Source of the DNA: Diplosphaera chodatii
Lineage: Eukaryota; Chlorophyta; Trebouxiophyceae; Prasiolales; Stichococcaceae
Direction of reading: 5' to 3'
DNA: 64,000 bases
Assembly: GCA_032358165.1 (NCBI GenBank)
Contig: JAALGY010000020.1
Coordinates: forward strand, 434,001 to 498,000
Positions 23,601-35,300 of this stretch are shown here, piece by piece. Below the pieces are notes generated by a model. That model was not told the origin of the DNA. It saw only the letters and a list, made by a program, of their open reading frames with translations, and made no database searches. The first letter of the stretch is position 1. Each line of letters starts with the position of its first letter. The position numbers and the translations under genes are program-made.

Positions 23601-26600
23601 CTGGCCCTAGGCTCCTTCAACGTGGTGAAGACTTCCTCTGGCTCTTGAATGTGCCGCTCACAGGACGACATCAATGAATCATCCAGAACACTGTCAGTAG
23701 TCAGTTTGGACATGCACTGCCAATGCAAGGTCCCCTGAGCACCTGGTCAGCAGCACAAGCCATTGTGTACATTGCAGGGCCAGCTGAGGGTTGATGGCAG
23801 CGGGCAGCTGCGCGGCCGGGCAGTGCACCAGGCACTGGCAGCCCTCGTGACGGACGCATCCTTCCGCCCCTGCGTCCCTGACCTCCTTGCCGACTTTGAC
23901 CAGGTACGAAAGTGAGAGCACGTGATGCACCTTATCAAAAACGCGCGGGCGTGCATGCGTGGTGGCGGTCCAGATGGGAAGGGTCATCAACAGCGAGGAA
24001 GGGACTGGTTGTGTGTGGCCAAGTCTTAATCTCTCTAGTCCCCACACAAGCAGTGCAGCGCACCTGCAGGACATCAGCTGTTACCCAGGTGCAGCCCTTC
24101 CATGGCAGGTGGCTGGCTGCCTGGCGGCGCAGCAGGCGCTGGGCCGGCGTCGGGCGGCTTGGTGTGGTGCTGCTGCGCCGGTGCTGGCAGCCGTCCTGTC
24201 AGCTGCGCGGCCCTGCCTCAATGCAAGCAGCTCCGGTGAGCCTTCCGTACCTTCAAGCGGGTCAAGACCGTGATCTTACTAGTACTGCCATGATGTCTTG
24301 GGCATGGGACGAGATGGTTAAATTCAGTCTGTGTTGTTGCTCGAGGGGTTGGCACCTCTGGGCCTGCAGGTTCGTCCCAGCCGCTGCTGCCGGCGCTGCT
24401 GCAGCGGGCCGCGGAGTGGGCGGCAGCTTCGGCTGCGGCTTTGCAGACAGCAGCTGTGCAGGCCGCCACTGCGAAAGCAAAGGGGCAGCCTGGCAGCGTG
24501 CCGCAGGACACGCTGCTGCTGGACCAGCTTGGCCATGCTCGACAGGTTGTGCAGGTAAGGCAGTAATCATTGCACTCGGACCATGACGCCGAATTAATTG
24601 ACCTGGTTGATTGCGATGTCTTTTGGCACGATTCTGTGCAGAGAGCAGCAGCAGCTGCCTCCTGCCAGAGGCTTGTCTCACCACTGCATGCACTCCTCTG
24701 TCGTGAAAGTCAAGTCGGTGCCTGCAGGCGAGTGCACTGCAGTGCCTGGCGCCGGCCTTTGCAGCGCTCGCCGCTGCGCTGCCTGCGGGCGGCCTGCCGG
24801 CGGCACCAGGGCTGCACACTGCGCTGCGGGGACTGCTGGCGGGTGTGCTGGACGTGCCGCTGGGTGGTGTGCAGCCGCTGGCAGTGGAGGCCGCCGTGGC
24901 AGAGGAGTATGCCCGTGCCCTGTCGCCAGCCAGCCATGACGCCGCAGGCATGGTTGCAAGACCAATGCTGAGCTATGCTAGACCTGCCAGACGTCCATGT
25001 GTCCTTGAACACGCTCATTGCTTGTGGCCCGAAGCAAACACGAACCTGGCGCCTTGCTGTGGGGGATGATCAATCAACAGATGTGAGGACATCCCTCAGC
25101 CCCTCAACCTTCCCTGCAGACCGAGAGGCAGTCACATGGCTGCTGGAGTCAACAGTTGCGGGCCTGCTGCGGCGCGCGTTGCTGGATGGGTTGGAGGCGG
25201 GCGCTCTCTCTGCAGTGAGGCGGCGTGCAGTGGCAACACTCCGCCTGCTGACCGCACTCGCGACAGAGACGCGGCTGCGATTTGACGCCGCTCTGCTGCG
25301 CCGGCTGCTGCTGCACCTCCTCAAGCCGCTGGCCGTGCAGTGCATGTGCAAGGTGTGGTTACCGCGGTCGGCATCACCGTTTGAGGCTTCTCCTTGCCAG
25401 CTTCTGATGCTTCTTCCTCTGTGCATCTCTGTGGCACAGCGCCAGTCTTGGAAGCCTGCTGCGCTTCTGGTCCCCGGAATCCCTTAGCTGCCTGTATACA
25501 TGGAAGCACTGGCTGTTCGAGCCACTCATTGAAGCTGTGGATGCAATACTACATGTGCAGGCCGAAGGTGTGGTGGTTGTCCAGGAGGCGGTCGCGGCAT
25601 GTATCGCCACAGTCATCGCCAGCACTGCAGAGCACTGCCCGGGCCTCGGCCTCGTGCCCCCGCTGAACCCCAGTCCAGGTGGGGTCCTCCTTCACTATGG
25701 AGTGGGTGCACATGCACACAGAGTGCTGCTGATTCACATTAGCTGGCTTGATGAGCCTGCAGGTAGCCGATGTCAGTGCTGATGTTGACCATGAGCATGT
25801 GTTGCAGAGGAGGCGGGTGCAATAGGCCCAACAGCCGTGTCAGCCCAGGGGCCACTTCAGTCCGGGGTCCCTGTGGAAGGGCCGCGGTTCACAGCTGCTG
25901 CCCGTGCATTCCTGCGCGCAGTTTTGTCTGGCGTGACGCGAGCGGTGCGATGCGCCGTAGCGTCAGGCACCGCAGCTGTTCCTGAAGAGGTGAGACTGCA
26001 CGGTCTTCAAAGAAGCTTCGGGCTTGCTGAACCCCATGCCCTGCAAGAACGCTGCAATTCGGCAGCAAGTGCAGTGGAGAACAGTGCACAGCAGTTGGAG
26101 TCCTGCATGGCTGCTGGGCACACATCTGTGCTGAGGAGCCTACTATTCGGTTGACAAAGACCGGCGCGTCTGTGTGCAGGATTGCAGCGCGGCTGATTGG
26201 CAGCTGTTCAGGCTGCTGGGGCAGCCGCGGCCAGATGGAGACGCTGGACGCCTTCTGGCGCAGACCAGCATCACCATCGCGGTGAACGACTGACCAGCTT
26301 CACCAACTGCCAGAGCACACTGATGACCGAGCTGCAAGCCGTGTATGTCAGACAGCAGCACTTTCGTGCATCATGCTGCTGCGCATATCTGCAAGCAGCA
26401 GGGGTGGCATGTGACGCTTATTGCTTACATTCTGCAGGCTGGCTGTGCCGACAGGGGCGGCGACTTCCGTCCCGGTGGCTTCGCATCCACCCTGGCGGAG
26501 ACATGCATGCGACTCCTGGCAGCCCTTGCCAAGGTGCCACATGTACTCGGATCTAACTCCGATGTGCCAAGCAGATTCGTAACCCATTTCTTGGTGCAAG

Positions 26601-28577
26601 GCTGAGGCTTCGGCGGGTTACAGTACATGCAACATGGCAGTATGAAACAGCCTCATACACAGGCGGGCCCACACGGCAGCGACTGGGCGGCGGCGGCGCT
26701 GCCGCCGGTCCACCGGCTGCTGGCGGCCCACCGGCGGCAGGTCACCTCCGCCCTGGAGGCGGCCTACGTTGAGGTGGTGCAGCTGCTGCCCGATGAGGTG
26801 GGTCGTCAAGCATGGCCGTGAGCGAGCTGCGTGCTGAGCCCCCTACCAGACTGCGTTAGCAGCACCGGGACATGTGCTGTCACTGGCAAAGATGCTTCTC
26901 GAGTCTCCGTGTGCGCAACAGTTAATTGAGCAAATCCCTGGACCCGACGATGACAATGGAACTCTGGCGCATGAACTCTGGGATGGCTGTGCAGGAGTTG
27001 CGGGAGCAGCTTCGGCTGCCCAGCAGGGATGCGACGACAGCAGCACGGCCAGCACAGCAGCAGGCGGCATTGTCTGCAGGAATGCCTGCCAGCAGTACAG
27101 CACCGCAGTCGCCACCGCTGACAGTCGAAGCAGCGGCGCAGCTGTCAGAGGGCACCCAGGCAGCGGTGGCTGGCCTGCTGACTTCTGAGCCCCGGCGTAT
27201 CACGGTACACAGCGCTTATCCCCTTTCCGCTGCCCAGCTCCTCCCAGTCGAATGCGTGCTTTGGTTTGCATATGGAGTGCTTTGCCTTCTTACCTAGATG
27301 CAATTGCTCAGGCAGTCCAAGGTATGATGCGCTACGCTGAAGGGCAGGCACTTTGATGCAGGGGGCTGGTGGCAACAGTGGCCTGCTGCGGGCATCTCTG
27401 AGGGGCGGTGGCGACCTGCAAGTGATCGTCGCTTGCTTTGACAAACATGGCAGTGCACAGCGGTGAGCATTTGCCGATTCAGAGTATACAATGTCACGTC
27501 AATGTCATGTCCAAATGGGGAAGTGCCAGCGGGACACAGCATGTCACAAGTGCTCGCTGCACGCCTTGGTCAGGGGTCTGCCTGTTCATGATTCTGAACG
27601 CAAATATGCTGCTTGACTGCATTGCGACTCAATGCAGGCTCACAGAGCTGCTGCAAGGCCAGAGAGTGGGTTGGCAAGCGGCTGGGGGCCTGCGCCTGAC
27701 CGCCACCAATCTCAAAGCACACAAGCCTGGCAGGCCGCGCATGCTGCTGTCAACGTCAGCCACACGCTTTGCAGCAGCAGCACCCACACAGGCTGATATG
27801 TCGGCGGCAGCACGACCTAGCGCCACTGTGCAATCGCTCGTGTCCAACAGCACTGCTCCAAGCGTCTCTGACAGCGGCAGCGGCGGCGGTGCAGAGGGTG
27901 CAGCGCAGCAGGATCGGCAGCCGCTAGCAAATGCACTGCCTGCAGGCAGCACTGCGGGCTCTGTGGTTGCTTCTGCTCCTGGCCCCAGGGTGGCTGTGAG
28001 CCAGCCCAGTCGGCACCCACCTACCCTGCCAGGTGGCGCCAGCACCCAGCCAGCCGCTGGTAAAGCGCGATGGCATGCCCACTGCAACGCCGCGTCGCAG
28101 GACACGCTGCCTGCTTCACAGCTGGCAGCACGCTTGCAGGAAACACAGCAGTCGCAGGCAGCACCAGTGCGACAGCGCATTCAGCAGCCGGCACTCCAGC
28201 CGCAGCTTCCCGCATCACGGCAGCACAGCCAGCAGCAGTCTCAGGCTGGCACCAGCTCATCAGAGTATTTGCAGGTGCCTGTGAAGTAGTTGTATTCCGA
28301 CCAGTAGTTGATGTGGTGCCATGTTGCCGACACAGCGCTCTTGCAGAGGGATCCTACACACATTGCGAGATGTTTCATCACGTTGCTACATTGCTTCCTG
28401 CAGCTCACAAGGGATATGCGGAAACGCATTATACGGCAGTTGACGGAACTCGGGGCACCGGCTGCCGATGCAGTGGCAGCCCTGAAGCGCGCTGAGCTCG
28501 CCCGCCGGTGGCACAACTACGACCAGCTTCTGAATCACTTGGGGGACGAGCTGACACGCCAAGCAGCGGCAGGATGA
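17404..28577 (+). CDS. CDCA7-type 4CXXC zinc-finger protein with a very long helical-repeat C-terminus
   Basis: The 4CXXC_R1 zinc finger is clear. Exons 17670-17810, 17963-18046, 18154-18340 and 18643-18824 join in phase to give CTTCHFCRQKTTD, then HWCGPCLAARMGED, WRCPCCRGICNCSG and LEAKSLGYPS. This is the CDCA7 order (CHxCRQK...CGxCL...CPxCRGxCNCS). CDCA7 proteins bind DNA and activate the HELLS/DDM1 remodeller. The start at 17404 (MPATERHAVPQPG) is a guess. After 18982-19142, phase carries the reading into 19308-19746 and later exons: a low-complexity zone with ten CAG codons, then EPFLDFWPSDPSARAYAMGG near 21469. From 21.7 to 27.3 kb come helix-rich HEAT-like exons (DPRLAVGSTVRQQALRVLHA, AVRRRAVATLRLLTALATE). 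A disordered region and a last exon (LTRDMRKRIIRQLTELGAP) end at TGA 28577. Two or more genes could be present, but I see no new start codon in a good place. The C-terminal family is unknown. Confidence 0.6.
20630..20659 (+). repeat. (CAG)10 tract encoding polyglutamine
   Basis: Ten uninterrupted CAG codons in the reading frame of the CDCA7-like gene, between PQV and EQQPG. The flanks are also Q- and P-rich, which fits a disordered linker. Confidence 0.9.
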
Positions 28578-29325
28578 TGACTTTGCACTGGATTGGTTGG
28601 GCACTGACTGTATAATTGATTGACCCAAACAGCGTCAGCCTTGATCTCAATGAGCACTATATGATGTGTTGTGTTCCGGAGAGGTGCCAGCATTGAGCCA
28701 GTGCTGCAAACGACTGATGGTGGTGTGCCCCATCAAACATCAGGATGTATGTACCCAGCCGATGATACCGATGATACCCAGTAGCATCGGTAGTCTATTC
28801 CTCCTTCCTCCAACAGTTTCCAGCTTCCATGTCGTGCATGCTGGGACGCTGCCCCACCAGACGCATGATAGATGGACTACAGATCACGCAGTTCATGTGG
28901 CACGCCGCTGTCTCAGTATTGCGAAGGTCGCTGCTTCTACATGATACTCTGCAGTTTTGCCGGCAAAGGGGCCGACTGCTGTCTCACGTTAGGCTGATGA
29001 TCCTTGAGTCTCCGAGACGCTTCCATGACAACAGCCGCTGCTCAAGGGTGAGCACATCATGCGTTTGGTCTCAGCAATGCTTACATGATTTCGACGTTTG
29101 TCGCCTCTGCATGATCAGGGCAAAAACTGCAGCACCTTGTTGTAAGCGTGTTCGGTTCACACCCACCAGGCGCTTCTTTGCATGCAGGGAACGACTGATC
29201 AAGGTACCTGCACCAAACATGTACTCTTTGGCTGCCTTGAAGCATCCGGTGTGCCCACAACAGCTTGGCGGCCCTTGCACCGGCGAACATGAAGTACACC
29301 AGCCTGGCGGCAGGGTTGTGTGACA
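28578..29325 (+). promoter_or_regulatory. Spacer before the B3/SET array
   Basis: These 750 bases lie between the CDCA7-like stop and the first array gene, both on the plus strand. A 9-base gatgatacc repeat occurs near 28760-28778. No convincing exon is seen. The promoter of copy 1 should be in the right half. Confidence 0.4.
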
Positions 29326-32300
29326 ATGGGTAACACGCCAGCAGCAGCGCGTCAGCTCCCAGCTGCCGATCACCAGGCAAACGCGCCTGCGGATGCCGCT
29401 GCGGCATGTGGCACAGCCACCAACGCAGGCGGGACGGCAAACTCTGCCGGCGGGGAGCAGGCAGTGGCGGCAAAACCCCCGGATCCCCCAGCGGCTGAAC
29501 TGTGCGCTACACCACCTCAACAGCCAACAGAACCAGCTGCTGAAGCACGCGGTGTGCCGCCGCAAGAGCCGGATGCACCAGCAGGCGAAGTGTGCTGTGC
29601 ACCACCTCAACAGCCAACAGAACCAGCAGCTGGAGCACGTGTTGCACCGCCACAGCAGCCGGCGCCGGACGCACAGGCTCCTGCTGCAGCCGAGCACTCG
29701 CAGCAGGCATGTGCTTCACCCGCTGCGCCCCGTAGCGGCAGCGGCAGCGGCGCCGCCGTGCTGCAAGTGGCAGCGGGGCAGCCTGCAGACCCGATGACAC
29801 AGCAGGTTTACACTCTGAATCACCGAATACCATTCTGAGACATGCGTATGTGTGGAAGACTGCGTGCATGCAATATATCATTGCACCAAGTAGAATCTGT
29901 TGAGCGCTGCATCTCGATGGGGGTGTGCTTGCAATGCTCCGCAGGGTGCACCGGTAGGCAGCCCTGCTGCCAGCCCAGAGCGAGCCGATGCCGTGCCAGA
30001 AGCGCCGCAGTCACCGCCCAGGCACGTCACGCCTGCCCGCTGGCAGAAGCTGCAGCAGGCGGCGGCCGGCTCTGGGGACATCCGGAAGTGGCTCAGCCCG
30101 TCGCGCGCCGGAGCTCCAGCGGCGGCAGAAAGCAGCTCGCTTTCGGAGCGCGTCGGCGGTTGGGCCGGCGCTCAGACCAGCTCGTCGTCTCAGCAGCAAC
30201 AGCAGCTGCCTGCCGGCCAGGAGAGGACAGAACCGATGACCGGGGCAGCCATGGATGCCGCTGAGGATGCCACAGAGGACAAGGCCACCGGGGCTGTTTC
30301 CATGGAGCCCAGCTTGGAACCAGTGAAAGTGTCTACCACAGAAAGCACACCAGTACAGGTCAGCGCCCCATCCCCTCCAGCAGCAGGAGCTGGCGGTGCT
30401 GCGGCTTCGCATGCGCCTGCTGCACACCAGCCGACTGCGTGCACGCCATCACCCATCTCAGCCGACGCACTCTCTGCAGCGCTGCAGCAGACCGTTGCCA
30501 AGGCTGCGGCGGTGCCTGACACAGGAGCAGCACCAACAGCAGGCAGCTGCGCAGCGGATGCTGCAGCGCAGCCCGACCCAGCAGCTCTGGCTGTGGCTCT
30601 GGCGCGGGCCATGGCTGGCATGCAGCTGCCTGCTGACGATGGTAGCATACAGCCAGCACCAGAAACGAAAGCTCAGCCTGTGAACTCAGCGCCGCTTGGC
30701 AGCAGCAGCCAGCCCGCCGCCGAGATCGCCGTGCCTCCACCTTCCAGTGCAGCTGCAGCAAGCGCCAGCCTCAGCAGGGATCCTGACGCCAAGGTCATGC
30801 CCCCGGCTGTTGCCTCAGCTGCTATGGCGAGCGGCTCAGGTGAGGCATCTGGTGGCGGTAATGGTGCCCCGGCCAGTGCCAGTGCCGAGGTGGCAGAGCA
30901 GCCAGCTGAGATGCCTTCGACTGCGCAGCCACAGCCAGCGCGCGTCGATGCCGCTGCAGCCATCGCAGTGAGTGCACTTGTGAACAACTGGCTCCTAGCA
31001 AAGCCTCAATTTGCTGTTGGGGTGCATGTCATCCCTGCAGTCATCCCCAGGCTTGACTTGCCACTGCTCAACACGTGCAGGTGCAACTGCAGGCGCAGGC
31101 CCAGCAGGGTGAAGCTGCTACGAGACAGAGCTCCCCTCGCCACCTGTCTGCGGCCTGCGGCACACAGGACCAGCCAATCGATCTGGGGGCCTCCTCCGAT
31201 GACGAGCCAGGTGCACAGCAGCCTGACATGCACAAAGGCAGTTGCTGAGTGCTGAAGCGGACGTTAAAGACAACGTCAATAGCCTCCATTGGATCTGTGC
31301 AGTCGTGCCACAGCGGTCTGCAGCGTTGCATGGCGGGCGGGAGAGGTTGGCTGCGCACCTTCAAGGCCAGATGGCTGCTGATCTGCAGCGCTTGCGGCTG
31401 CAAGGGGTGACTGGCCAGTCGTTGCGCCAGGTGCAAGTCTGTCGCTACTTGCTCCACATTGATGGAGAACCTGCTGTAAATGCATGCAGCTGCACTTATA
31501 TTTGGCGCTCCTGCTGCCAGACTGCAACCCGCTGGCTGCAACATGCAGGTGCCTGTGTCGTCTGGCACGATGACTGCGCCGGCAGTCCTGTCAGCGGTGG
31601 CTGTGCCACGGCCAGCTGCCCAGGCAGCGGCATTGCAGCCGCCACAGGCAACAGCTCCCACATCGCAAGCAGCAGCTGGGGAAAGGGACATGCTGCTGGA
31701 GCAGACATGTGCATTCCTTGCGGCAAAGGGCGTGCATGATGCAGAGAACAACAGAGAAGAAGAAAGAAAGATCGCAGGCTGCGGGCTGCGGAAGCAGTTG
31801 TGCGTGCGGCTGCCCAGAGGCACGGGGCCTGACGGACCGGCGCCAGACGTTCTGGAGATCAGCTTCCAGCAAGCCTGCCGGCTGCTGCCCAACGCCAGTG
31901 CCGAGTACACGCTGGTCGGTCCCCACGCGTCGCAGCAGCAGGCCGTCGGCTTCAGCAGCGCCGCTGACCTGACGTTCAGGAGCAGCGGCCAATTCGCAGC
32001 CTTCCGCCAGCTGCTGGGCATTCCCCGCGGCAGCTATGTGGCAGTGGCGACATGTGACCAGCCCTCGCACCTCCACATCTTACCACTCGCGCTGCCGTCG
32101 CAGCAGGTGCAGCCCAAAGACAGCAGGCCAGACCCAGGAGCAAATCAAACGCTGCCGCCAATGCTCAGCTCAAGACCGGCAACTGCACGTGAGTCAGCGC
32201 GGCTGCAGCCGCTGCCAGCGTCACAGCAGCAGATGGCGCCACAAGTGCAGCTGCCACCGCCGATGCCCCGGCCTGCAGTGGCCAGCACGCCGCCGATCAC

Positions 32301-35300
32301 AGTGAGCCAGCCGGTGCAAGTGATTCGAGCCGGGACCAACCTGATGTCACCAGCAGCGCTATCGCAGCAGCTCCAGCGGCATCAGCAGCAGCAGCTCGCC
32401 CTTAGGACGCAGCCGCCGCATGCTATGCCGCACGTACAGCTCCCCTGTTCGCCGGTCCGCCAGCCGCAGACGGCAGCCGCTGCTGGGCAGGCTCCTGCGG
32501 CAGCTGGGCAGCTGCCCCACCCTGCAGCAGCGGCTGCCGCCTCGCCAGCTGTCGTGCTGCGCAGCCCATCAGGCCAGCCTGCTGCGGCCATTCCTCAATC
32601 CCCGCCACGAGCAGTGGCTCAGCACCTGCCGGCACCCCTGTCGCCTCAACAGCGGCAGCCCACAGCACGACAGCTGCCACGCTCACCGGTTGGCACGGTG
32701 TCAGCAGCGGCACGAACCTCGGCGGGGGTTCGGGTTCCCAGGGAAGTCACCCGTGCGCTGCAGTGGCTGATGCGCGACCAGCCGCTGGGCGGTCGAGCCG
32801 CCACCGTGCAGCTGACGTATGCAAGGACCCCTGACGGCATTATAATTGAGGCGCTAAGCTTCACCCGGGACCAGCTCGCTCTCCTGCTGCCAGAACTGTC
32901 TACAGAAGAGCTGCCGCCCACGCTCATCACCGTCAACGGCACAACCTGCAGCACGTACCCATCCAGGGGCTGGCGCGCCCTGCAGTACGTCCTGGGCTTT
33001 GGCGCTTTCCGCAGGGCAGCTGGCGTGCAGCCGGGTGCTCGCGTCAGGGTGCAGGCAGTCGACAGCAGCCTGCCGTGGCTGGTGGTGATGCCAGTGCAGC
33101 AAACTGCCAGCCAGTCAGCCGCCAATGCTGCGCACAGTGCGTTGCTGTTGCCACAGCGCTCCCTGCCAATTTCATCCGAGCCACAGGGTGTGGTTCAGGT
33201 CAATGTTGCAGCGGGAAGGTGCTGGTTGCGGCGGCAGCTGCAGGTGCAACTTGGCAGCGTCAGCAGCTCGGCAGCAGGCGGACATGCAGGAAACGGAGCT
33301 GCGGCCGCACCTCTGCTGTCTGTGCCGGCACAACATGTGCGCAATCTGCTCCACCCTTTTGCCCGGCGAAGCAGCTACACCCTGGTGTGCGACACCAGCG
33401 GGGTGCAGCAGGACTACATGGCATTCCTCAGCACGGGCCCAGGCGGCACTGGCGACCTGTGCAGCAGCCGCGCCTGTGAGCTGGCCGAGTTCCTACATGC
33501 GGCGGGCATCAGCCCTGGCGACAGGGTGTGGGTTGCGACGTGCAATGACATGCAGCACCTGCACATCTCGCAGCTGCGGCCGAGACCCCACCATCTGCTC
33601 ACCGCCAAGACTGCAGCAGCTACGAATGGTGCTGCACCCACAGGTGAGTTTAAACTGTTGTCATCAGATGTGATGTTGTCGGCCGTGATGTCAAACCGTG
33701 AGTCGTGAGTCAGGCATTGGGCTGTCGTTAGACGGTGCTGCACAGCCTGTCTGGTTGGCCTGTGCTGTGCTGTATGCACTTGTCATTGACCAGATCACGC
33801 AAATTAGCAATAATACGCAACCTGACACAAATCCGTCGCTGACGTCACAGGAGTACCAGTTGACAGCACTGCCGCTGCTCAGTCGCCCTCACCGGCAAGC
33901 ACGCTTGTGCGGCGTGCAGCGGCGGCCTCGCATGTCAGTGCCACCCAGCAAGCAGCTTCTGCTGTAGCTGCACCTGACGGTCGAGGACCAGCACCAGCTG
34001 CAGGCATCGATGATGCCATAGCAGCAGCAGCAGCACTGTTCGGGGCTATGCCCGGTGCTGCAAGCGCCCCAGCCGCAGGCCCAGCCGACCATGGTGCCCA
34101 ATCCGCAGCAGAGCCAGGTGGCGATGCAGTGCCTGCACGGTCACCATACCCAGCTTGCAGCCCTGCGCAGCCTGCAGCAGCCCCGCCTGCCAGTGCTATG
34201 CGCCTGTCGCCTCCTGCTGCAACCGTGCCCAGCGCTGCACCAGCCCCAGCAGCAGCCCCAGCAGCAACTACAGCCGCCGATGGCGCTCCAGCCGCAGCAG
34301 CATCTGGTGCTGGATCGTTACCCGCACCCTCACCAGGGCCAGCCGGCAGCCCTGCGCAGCCTGCAAGCGCAGGCCCAGCCGTCGACTTCGACTTCAATTT
34401 CGATCTCGATCTCGACAGCTTCCATCAGGCAGCAACAGCTGCAGCTGCGCCCGGCAGAGCTGCAGCCCCACTTGCAGCCGCAGCCGCCGACGGCGCTCCA
34501 GTTGCAGCAGCAACACCTGCTGCTGCAGCGTCCAGTCTCACTGCAGCACCCTCCGCCCCTGCAGCTGCCAAAGCACAGCTGTGCAGCATACTGGGCAACG
34601 TGACGACTGTGTCCGGAACAGCAGCAGGCTGCCGCCTGGCCCGCCAGCTGCTGGTCAAGCTGGGAGATGAGCCAAGCGGCAGCAAACATGACAGCCTTGT
34701 AGCAGACAAGCTGGACATCCCCAGCCGCTGCGCCCACGTCTTGCTGGGGACCAGCATCGTGCCGAGGACCTACGTTGCTGTTGCAGACAGCGGCACACAG
34801 AAGCGTGTGGTCTGTCAGAAGGGCACCTTCCGCAGCAAGCACGGCTTTGCACGCTTCAGAGAGGCGGCCGGCATCCCCCGCGGCAGCTACATCACCGTCA
34901 CAGCCTGCCACGACAACCCGGAGCACCTGCACATTGCCCCGGCTGCCGCGGGCACGCCGGAGGCCGCCGAGGCCTGTGCAGGCGTGGCAGCCGCGGCTGC
35001 GGCGGAGCCTGCTGGGATCTGTGCAGGCGTGGCAGAGGTGTCTCTGACCAGCGCGGGCTGCCGCCTGGTGCGCCAAACACCAGTCAGGCTGCTGCCGGGG
35101 CCGCGGGGCACGAGGAACACGCTGCAGCTGCCCGACCAGGTGGCGAGGGCGCTGCTGCGTGCAGACGGCCTCCGCAGCGCCTACACCCTTGTGGGGGACA
35201 GCGGCTACCAGCAGGAGGTCCATTTCGAGGCGGGCCGCTTCCGCACCGCTCGCGGCTTTGTCGCCTTCTGTGAGGCCACGGGCATACCCCCTGGCGCTGC

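Noticed and set aside
21700..28577. Assignment of the helical exons to MMS22-like, FANCD2 or condensin families
   Set aside because: Only general helix-repeat character is visible and no family motif could be matched, so the function is left open.
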